Shown piece after piece: positions 57,189 through 64,000 of a stretch of 64,000 nucleotides of DNA. This stretch comes from Protopterus annectens (lineage: Eukaryota > Chordata > Ceratodontiformes > Protopteridae). The notes under the pieces were generated by a model. It was given only the letters and a program-made list of their open reading frames with translations, searched no databases and was not told where the DNA came from. The stretch is taken from positions 1,609,894,228-1,609,958,227 of the forward strand of contig NC_056725.1 in assembly GCF_019279795.1 (NCBI RefSeq), written 5' to 3'. The position numbers were made by a program, and so were the translations under genes. Position 1 is the stretch's first letter, and each line of letters starts with the position of its first letter.

Positions 57189-57638
57189 TTAAAGTATTCA
57201 GTTGTATTTATTACTGCTGGTAGTAACTTGATTAAAGTGTAGCTATCATTTCTAAGTCTTTTGGATTAAGCACTTGGGCTTCAGACCAGTTGTTTTACAT
57301 TAGGAAGGTTTGTTGCCTGCATTGTGGTGGCAGGACAGGTAGCTTACATCCTTCTAAGTTGGGAACTGCTGATTGAGAGCTCAGTGTCTGTTATTCTAAA
57401 AGTGTATTAGTTCTGGTTTAAGCACTTGGGCTTCAGGCCAGTTATTTTACGTTAAGAAGGATTGCGGTCTGCACTCTTGTGGGAGGAGAGGCTGGACTCT
57501 GCCCTTCTGAGCAGGGAATTTCTGGTTAGAGGCTTATAGTGCCTGCATATTCTAACTGTTTCTTACTGAAATTGGTACACCTTGTTTGCTGTAGCATAGA
57601 CTAGATCCAGGCCTGCTGAATCTAGCTTTATTTGTATG
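57189..57638 (+). repeat. CR1 5' UTR unit 2 (made of two half-units)
   Basis: Second copy of the 450-bp unit; half-units at about 57262-57400 and 57415-57545. Same end, gatccaggcctgctgaatct, as unit 1. Tandem 5' units of this kind act as promoter monomers in some LINEs; here that role is inferred. Confidence 0.9.
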
Positions 57639-57961
57639 CTTGTTGTTTGTTTATTTCCCTGAAACGGTAATTCCACCTAAAACGCGGCCTTTTAGCACTT
57701 CTGTGGATCCCTAGTGATATCTGCATTGCTTACTGTACTTATTTCCTTGTTTCACTTGAAAGAAAGTTACTGTTTGTCATTTTTGCATTTAAGTTACCTG
57801 TAACACATTGCATTTAAGTTACCTGGCACTTGCTCACTAAAGCAATTATATAAGTCAGCTCTAAAAATTAAAAGCACTACACCCTCACAAACTCCCTTGA
57901 GTACCTTGTTCCCCATTGGCCCTTTTTTCAATTATAAAGGAATTCCCAATACTATTCTAGC

Positions 57962-58891
57962 ATGTCCAAAGGTCAGTTGTCAATCTCGTCTCCGGTCCAG
58001 CTGGTGAATCTGGGAATCTTGAGGCAATGTTACAACTGCCTCATGTACACAGACAACCCTCTCCTCCTCCCAACAAATTCCAACACATGTGAGAGATGCA
58101 ACCATATAGCCAAACTGGAGGCTAAGCTCTCTCAACTCAGTACTGTCTTAACCAGTCAGGAGGAGAAGGAAACCACACTCACTACAATTCCAGTCTCACA
58201 TAGACCTACCACGACAACAAACCAAACACATAAACACACAAAAACATACTCGGAGGCTCTAAATAAAAATCTGCCGAAGCAGCAGAGACCTCCAAAGCAG
58301 ACACCCAAGCTACCGCTACCCCAAAACAAAACACGTGCAACACATAGCTCACAAAGCCAGTGTGCCGAACAGTCACAGCCCTTAAGGCTAAACAACACAC
58401 CTGATACACTTGTAATAGATGACTCTATCGTCAGGCACACTGACGTCCCGCTCTCCAGGCTGAACAAGGAGAACATCACGGTGAGCTGCCTGTCAGGCGC
58501 TAGGATCCGCCACATAACACAAGCACTCAGGTCACTCCAAGGCAAGTACAAATATGACTCAGTCATTGTCCATGCTGGTGTGAATGACCTGAGACGTACC
58601 TCCCTGGACTACATGAAAAGAGACATAGAGGAGCTCTCTGAGCATGTAGCCCAGGCCGGTATGACCCTGACCTTGAGTAGCATCTTACCCTCACCAAGAA
58701 TGATGCCACAATATGAAGACAAGATGATCAATTTCAACAATTGGCTTAAGTGTTGGTGTCATTCAAAGGGGATCCAATGCCTGTCAGCCTGGGATGACAT
58801 GCTCGACAAGCCACGATGCTTCGCTAGGGACGGCTTGCACCTGTCACCCTGGGCTTTCAGATATTGGCAAAGGCTCTTGCTATCCCCATAG
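57962..58891 (+). CDS. CR1 ORF1: zinc-finger, coiled-coil and esterase-like protein
   Basis: Intact 309-residue ORF1 of the CR1 LINE, expected to bind the element's RNA and help assemble the ribonucleoprotein. Residues 23-46 hold C23-x2-C26-x16-C43-x2-C46, a likely zinc knuckle, followed by a short coiled-coil-like stretch (IAKLEAKLSQLSTVL). Residues 68-140 are Thr/Gln/Lys/Pro-rich and probably disordered. From 148 on there is an SGNH/GDSL-type esterase-like domain: block I VIDDSIVRH (DDS instead of GDS, candidate Ser155), block III VIVHAGVNDL (Gly206, Asn208), block V RDGLHLS (Asp290, His293). So the catalytic triad and oxyanion residues appear kept. The ATG at 57962 is the first in frame after an untranslated leader. 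UAG ends it; ORF2 continues in the same frame. Known CR1 ORF1 proteins share this layout. Intact frame in a dead-ORF2 copy suggests a recent loss of activity. Confidence 0.9.
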   Translation: MSKGQLSISSPVQLVNLGILRQCYNCLMYTDNPLLLPTNSNTCERCNHIAKLEAKLSQLSTVLTSQEEKETTLTTIPVSHRPTTTTNQTHKHTKTYSEALNKNLPKQQRPPKQTPKLPLPQNKTRATHSSQSQCAEQSQPLRLNNTPDTLVIDDSIVRHTDVPLSRLNKENITVSCLSGARIRHITQALRSLQGKYKYDSVIVHAGVNDLRRTSLDYMKRDIEELSEHVAQAGMTLTLSSILPSPRMMPQYEDKMINFNNWLKCWCHSKGIQCLSAWDDMLDKPRCFARDGLHLSPWAFRYWQRLLLSP

Positions 58892-61757
58892 TGCCTTTTT
58901 AGGCAACGCTCAAAAGACAAACCCACCTCCATAGGTATCACAAGGGATAAGAAACTAAGAGTAATGCTACTCAACGCCAGAAGTCTAAACCTCAAGATGC
59001 ACGCACTCGAAACTCTCCTTAGCATGGAGAACATCGATATCTGTGCAGTAACAGAAACCTGGTTCAAGGCTCCCGAGAGCACCCCAGCACTACCAGGTTA
59101 TACCTCATACCATGCTTTTCGGCCCCAAAACTTGGACCGAACCACAAAAGAGGGGGAGTATCAATATTCGTCAAAGATACCCACACCTCCAGGTTGGTGG
59201 CACAGCACGAAGCATCAGAGACTATCCATGTGCAACTAACTGTGGGTAAAACTGCCTTCCAGTTTATAGCCTGCTACAGACCACCCTCCAAAACACAGGA
59301 ACCCCACTTGGCCTTCCTGAGAATACTGGAAAATATGAAGGTCTCTCCAAACACCATTATATTGGGAGACTTCAACTACCCAAACATAGACTGGGAGCAT
59401 TACTCTAGCTCCAACACCCTAGCCCAAAGGTTCCTAGAATTTATAAACTCAAATGCTATGGAACAACTTGTTACCACTCCCACAAGAGGGAAAACATACT
59501 GGACCTGATCATCACCAACATGGGGACACTATGCTCCAGACCAGAAGTGTATCCCTCACTGGTAAGATCAGACCATAAACTAATCTCACTGGATATTCAC
59601 ATCCCGACCCCACCCCCTGCCCAGAAAACCACAGTGAAAAACTTCTCTAAAGCAAATGTCACACGCCTCAAAACCGAGGCGAAATCCTTCAAAGGCCCCG
59701 GGCCTGTGGAAAATACGGCCCAGACCGCAGAATCCTTTATAAACGCATTCTATGAACACCTTCAGGAATGCATGGATCATGCAATCCCAAATAAAACCAA
59801 GACCCAATCCTCCAAAGGCAGACGTCCTGTCTGGTGGACCCCAGCCATAAACAAACTATACAATAGAAGGAGGAAGCTACTACATGATAGAGCAAAATCC
59901 CAAAAGGGAAGGCATCTCTGATCAGTATTAGCAAAAAACTGCGGGCACTCATAAAATCGTCTAAGGCCAGCTTCGAGAGAAAAATTGCACAGGACACTAA
60001 GGAAAATCACAAGGCTTTCTTTAGTTATGTTAGGAACCTGGGTGGGAATTCCCAGATATTCTCAGAATTAGTCCAAAATGACAAAAAATACACCGAGCCC
60101 ACAGACATTGCCAACATCCTAGCTGACAGGTTCAGTGCAAACTTCTCCCCCCTCTCCCCACCAAAAGGGCAAATATTTATCCCAACAGAGTGCTGCCCCC
60201 CTGACATCTCAGATGCTCAGGTAAGAACCGCCCTCTCCAAAGCAAAAAACACAGCATCAATGGGACCAGATGGTGTCCCGGGCTGCGTCCTACATGAACT
60301 CCAAGAAGAGCTAAACCCAAACATAAAACTACTGTTCAATCTTAGCCTTACTACAGGATATGTACCCAAAGAGTGGCGTACAGCAACAGTGGTCCCTCTC
60401 CACAAAGGTGGTGCCTCAACGGATCCTGGAAACTATCGCCCCATAAGCCTGACTAGCTTGGTCTGCAAAGCTATGGAAAGGATCATCATGGACCTCATAA
60501 ATAAAGATATTGGGGACCTACAGACACTGGATCCTACCCAGTTTGGCTTTGTTAAGGGCAGATCCTGCCTCTTAAACCTGGTCAATTTCTTTGAAACAGT
60601 CACCAAGGCCATTGACGAGGGAAGGTGGTCCACACAGCCTACCTGGACCTCGTAAAAGCCTTCAATACAATACCCCACTCGGGCATTATAGATAAGCTCA
60701 CCAGCTTAAATATAAACCCCTATGTCACTAGATGGGTTGCAAACTGGCTCAAGGACAGAACCCACATGGTTAGAATTGCTGGAGCCATGTCAGACTCCAA
60801 ACCAGTTACAAGTGGCGTCCCACAAGGCTCAGTCCTGGGACCTCTCTTGTTCGGTATATATTTCTCGGTGGTACAGGCCAACACGGAAGGACTGTGGCTG
60901 ACCAAGTTCGCAGATGACTGCAAACTGGGCACCATAATCAACTCTCCAGCCGACACAAGCATCCTCCAAAAGGGCCTCATAGAAACAGACAACTGGTGCC
61001 AGAGCCATGGCCTCAAGCTAAACGCCAAAAAGTGTATAGTCACCCCTTTGGCAAAAACAAAGTGCCCACAAATTACCACATAGGTGGTAATCCATTAAGT
61101 ACAGAAGAAGTCATTAGGGACCTGGGGACCCAAGTTGATAGCAATCTCTCATTTGACAACCACGTGGCCAAAGTGGTTAGAAAAACAGTTTATATAGCCC
61201 ACCTAATCATGAAGGGATTCACAAATAGATCAGGGGAGGTCATCGTACTTCTTTACTCATCCCTCATCAGGCCCATAATTGAGTACAATGCCCCTTTTGG
61301 GATGTACCTTACCAGACACCTGCAGCAACTGGAAAGACCCCAAAAGTACCTCACCAAGAGGATCAAAGGGCTCAAACAGATGCCATATGCTGCCCGGTTA
61401 AAGAAACTCCAGCTCTACTCAGTGGCATACCACCTGCTCAGAGGCGATCTGTGCCTGACGTATAAAGCCATGTCCAACCCGGAATTAATGGACATGCTGC
61501 ACCTCCGAAAATCCAAATCCCATCGAGCTACGCACTCAAGAGACTTGAACCTCAGCACTGAAATAAATAGGACATGCTGGAGGGACAGATTCATAACCCA
61601 GAGGCTCCCTTCACTCTGGAATAAAATCCCAGTCCAGGTTAGGCAGAGTCCCACATTGACTCTCTTCAAGAGGAATCTTGGTGAGTGGATGGGAGATCGT
61701 AGGTTTACCCCGGCTATCACTTCTGTGTCACTGTTAGACAGAGGCACAGTATACTAA
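58892..61757 (+). pseudogene. CR1 ORF2: endonuclease and reverse transcriptase, five frameshifts
   Basis: The endonuclease starts VMLLNARSLNLKMHALETLL with DICAVTETWFK (catalytic Glu). A shift near 59150 leads to FIACYRPPSK, ILGDFNYPNIDWEHY (GDxN) and TTPTRGKTYW. A shift near 59491 gives LDLIITN and VRSDHKLISLDI (catalytic SDH). PVWWTPAINKLYN and, after a shift near 59910, KAFFSYVRNLGGN lead into the RT: ASMGPDGVPG, VVPLHKGGASTDPGNYRPIS, DPTQFGFVKGRS. A shift near 60620 precedes motif A AYLDLVKAFNTIPHSGII, motif B SGVPQGSVLGPLLFGIY and motif C KFADDCKLG. A last shift near 61050 opens the C-terminal region (SSLIRPIIEYNAPFGMYL, CWRDRFITQRLPSLWNKIP), ending TAA at 61755-61757. Every catalytic motif is present; only one-base slips, several in G or A runs, stop translation. 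Confidence 0.93.
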
Positions 61758-61854
61758 CCTCAAAAAAAGGCATAGCAAAATTAATTTAAAATGGGTGGTG
61801 AAAGCCAAACACACTCTGGCTAGGCTTATAAATGCCCTAGGGCAGATAGCCTAG

Positions 61855-61885
61855 TATGAACCTATGAACCTATGAACCTATGAAT
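61855..61885 (+). repeat. CR1 terminal 8-bp repeats
   Basis: gaacctatgaacctatgaac... : three to four copies of an 8-bp unit (cctatgaa) at the exact 3' end of the LINE. Confidence 0.93.
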
Positions 61886-61894
61886 ATGGTGTGT

Positions 61895-63740
61895 TGTCAT
61901 GGGAGAAATCTAGTATGAGGAGACTGGGAAAATCCAGGCTTCATCACAGAGAGGAAGTGGATGTTGAGGGAAGACCTGGACCATTTAGTGTTCAATAAAC
62001 TGGTGTAGGACTGTTCCAGAAATAATAGAATTCTAGATGTAGCCCTAACAATTGTACAAACTCTTAAAGATGTACTTATTAAGACAAGTCCAGATGTGGA
62101 TTGCTGGTAGAAATGACATTATTCCACCACAGAGTTTAGAGAAGGGCTAAGAATAAGTATGCAGAGACAAAAGTTATGTGATGGTTTGTTAGGGCTGGAG
62201 AATATGCTTTGCAGCTAGAGATTGTCAAGAATTATTTAGCAGATAGGGAACAAATAAGGGAGTAAACATGCTGTAGGAATGGTTCACAAATGGGGTATAC
62301 AGTTCTATAGGCAGGGATGTGAGGGACATGCGATAAAGAAAAGAGCAGAGAAGGCCAATAGGTACAAACAGGAGCCTCGGACTAGCAATCAAGGCAAGTG
62401 ATTGGCCCTGTAAAAGGTGAAAAATAGGTGGTAGGATCATGGAAAAGGAACAGCATACGCAGACTAGATGATGGCAACAACAAAGATAAAAGTTGAAAGG
62501 GAATTGGCTGAAGGGATCAAGAAAGAAAGAAAGAAAGAAAACAAAGGTGTTTATGTGTACAGTAGAAAGAAAGAAAGAAGGAAGTGAGGGCAAAACTAGC
62601 TTAGATAACCACAAACAGAAGGGAGATCACAGAATGCTGAGAGAAAACAGAGGCATTGAAAGAATAGTTTGGTTTGCTTCAATATTCACAGAAGAAAGCA
62701 AGAGGAGGGTAGAATGACCGGCAAGAGGTAGAGCTGAGTGGGAAAAATGGTGTACCGATAAGAAGTATACATACAGAGGAGATAGAGAAATGGCTGCCCT
62801 CATGAAAGATAAAGCACAAGGTCCAGATGGTCTACCTACTGATGTCTTCAACAGATCATTGGCTATTGCAGAGGTGATTAAGAACTAGAGGCAGTAAGTG
62901 GGGTAATGTTCTTAGGGAGTCAGGAAATATCCATGTAAGTATAGAACTTTCATCTTAAAAACAATGGTAAAAAAGTCAGTGACAGAAACTTGAGAAGGCT
63001 GTCAGAATTTCCACAGGATAAACATTCGAGGTTATCAACCAACATGTGCTTGTTTCCCAAAGGAGCTGTAAATAGGGTACAGATAAAATATACAGAAAAG
63101 TGTTAGCACTCATGGCCTACCACACAATTGTTGGACCATCATGTGTAGAATGCTAAGGTGTATCCTCCCTGTGGTGGATAGACTCCAGAAGCAAGGAGCT
63201 AAAGCTTCTACTCTCCAGTGCCTTGGTCAGGTGACACTTTGAGCAATTAGTGTAGTTCTGAAGCTTGCAAAAGGATAACAATATCAACATGCTTGAAGAA
63301 ATTCAGAGGAAATGCCACAGAAAGATTTCTGGGATAGGGAAGAAGAGACATGACCAAAGACTGGAGGAGTTAAAGGGCTTTTCATGTGAGACCAGAAAAG
63401 AAAAAGGAAGAACATGTCATTGATGCACAAAATCATGTCAGCGAGATGTGAAAGAGTCTTCCTGAATATGAAGAAAGGAAGTGGAAGGGGGAAGCAAGAG
63501 AAAAAAAAATTTGCAAAGTTTATCTATTCCCTGTATCTCCAAAAAATGGTTGTATTTCCACTGAGTGGACTATCAGAATGGGTGATTGACAGAAAACCAT
63601 CTGACACATTCAAGATGATAAGGGACAAGTAGGGAAATTGTGAAAGGAGAGATGGGAATGGAGATGCTGGGGAAAGCTAAATGCACTTAAACGTAAGACT
63701 GGATAGGCTTATCATTTCCTTCAGCCTTTGGACAAATGAA
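61895..63740 (+). mobile_element. Ancient CR1-like LINE, heavily decayed
   Basis: Scattered plus-strand remnants in LINE order: RNNRILDVALTIVQTLKD near 62025-62080 (endonuclease, like TRxxxILDLVLTN), STTEFREGLRISMQRQ near 62115-62170, IVWFASIFTEESKR near 62665-62705 (like VLNxFFASVFTxK), MKDKAQGPDGLPTDVFNRSL near 62800-62860 (like GPDGLxxxxL before the RT), and LEEIQRKCHRKISGIGKKRH near 63290-63350 (like LERVQRxxTKxIPGLxxL after the RT). The catalytic box is lost. It is clearly another, older CR1-type lineage than the 56.7-kb element it abuts. Exact limits unknown. Confidence 0.6.
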
Positions 63741-64000
63741 TAGTAATGTAATATAATCCTGTACCTTAAAAGATGGGGCTTTTATCTCAGGATCTAATCC
63801 TGCCCATTTCTTTGCTCTTTTATTCTGACTCTAATCGTACTTATTCCCTTGATCATTCATTCATTCTATAGTACTCTTCATCCTCACTAACCTTAAATTT
63901 GTTCACTTCTTTATGTGATTGTAACCCCACTTCCATCTGTCTCTTCATGTCTTTCCTGAAGATGTATGCCCAAGTATCTCAGTGGACCACAACGTCTTGC
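63741..64000. other. No recognised feature
   Basis: Short flank to the window end; nothing recognised. Confidence 0.45.

Larger units (their letters stand above)
56738..61885 (+). mobile_element. Near-full-length CR1-type LINE
   Basis: The best-preserved element of the window. In order: two 5' UTR units (56739-57638), a 320-bp leader, ORF1 (57962-58891, intact), ORF2 (58892-61757; endonuclease, RT, C-terminal region, five frameshifts), a 100-bp 3' UTR and the 8-bp repeat end (cctatgaa)n at 61855-61885. The esterase-like ORF1 and the tail of short repeats are CR1 traits; chicken CR1 ends in similar 8-bp repeats. The low divergence from the 30.0-kb tail fragment suggests recent family activity. 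Whether the 5' end is complete is not certain. Confidence 0.93.

Noticed and set aside
58156-58566. 136-codon minus-strand frame opposite CR1 ORF1
   Set aside because: It is a shadow of ORF1; similar shadows lie opposite most LINE frames in the window.

Overview
The window reads as gene-poor nuclear DNA from a non-amniote vertebrate with a large, transposon-filled genome. I find no intact host gene, rRNA, tRNA gene or CRISPR array. Nearly everything recognisable is a retrotransposon, SINE, DNA transposon or tandem repeat. The mix is CR1- and L2-type LINEs, RTE-type LINEs, an L1/Tx1-type fragment, a DIRS-like element, a Penelope GIY-YIG fragment, a PIF/Harbinger transposase and V-SINE-like copies. 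It points to a fish, lungfish or amphibian. A lungfish is my best guess, but this is inference and not proven by the sequence.

Layout. 1-9.7 kb: an old minus-strand L2-like copy, a V-SINE-like insertion with a perfect 17-bp target duplication, a Penelope fragment, a (GAAA)n tract, a perfect 168-bp direct repeat and an old CR1 fragment. 9.8-26.6 kb: three L2-like LINEs (minus, plus, minus), a tRNA-derived SINE with a CR1-like tail, a decayed Harbinger transposase and an L1/Tx1-type tail. The plus-strand L2 copy carries a 1.06-kb internal tandem duplication. The second minus copy carries a 54-bp minisatellite in its 3' UTR. 26.6-39 kb: CR1, L2 and RTE scraps, long dinucleotide repeats, two fold-back inverted-repeat elements and a 60-bp proline-rich minisatellite. 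39.6-45.6 kb: a 5'-truncated CR1 on the minus strand, a four-copy 60-bp tandem repeat and a second V-SINE-like copy. 49.6-54.6 kb: a broken DIRS-like element (gag, RT, RNase H) split by two L2 insertions and a CR1-type tail. 55-55.97 kb: a 5'-truncated RTE-like LINE ending in (ATG)n. 56.7-61.9 kb: the best-preserved element, an almost full-length CR1 with duplicated 5' UTR units, an intact esterase-like ORF1, a frameshifted ORF2 and an 8-bp repeat tail. 61.9-63.7 kb: a much older CR1-like copy.

How the parts relate. Two LINE families (CR1 with 8-bp repeats, L2 with AAAT-rich tails) account for most of the recognisable sequence. SINEs here appear to borrow LINE 3' ends: the tRNA-SINE has a CR1 tail, and the V-SINE tails resemble the end of the RTE-type LINE. 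Nesting gives relative ages, for example two L2 copies and a CR1 tail inside the DIRS-like element. No new host system was found. The most unusual items are structural: nested 5' UTR monomers, the CR1 ORF1/ORF2 join across one UAG, the hairpin-bearing minisatellite, the fold-back elements and a 102-bp patch copied between nested elements.
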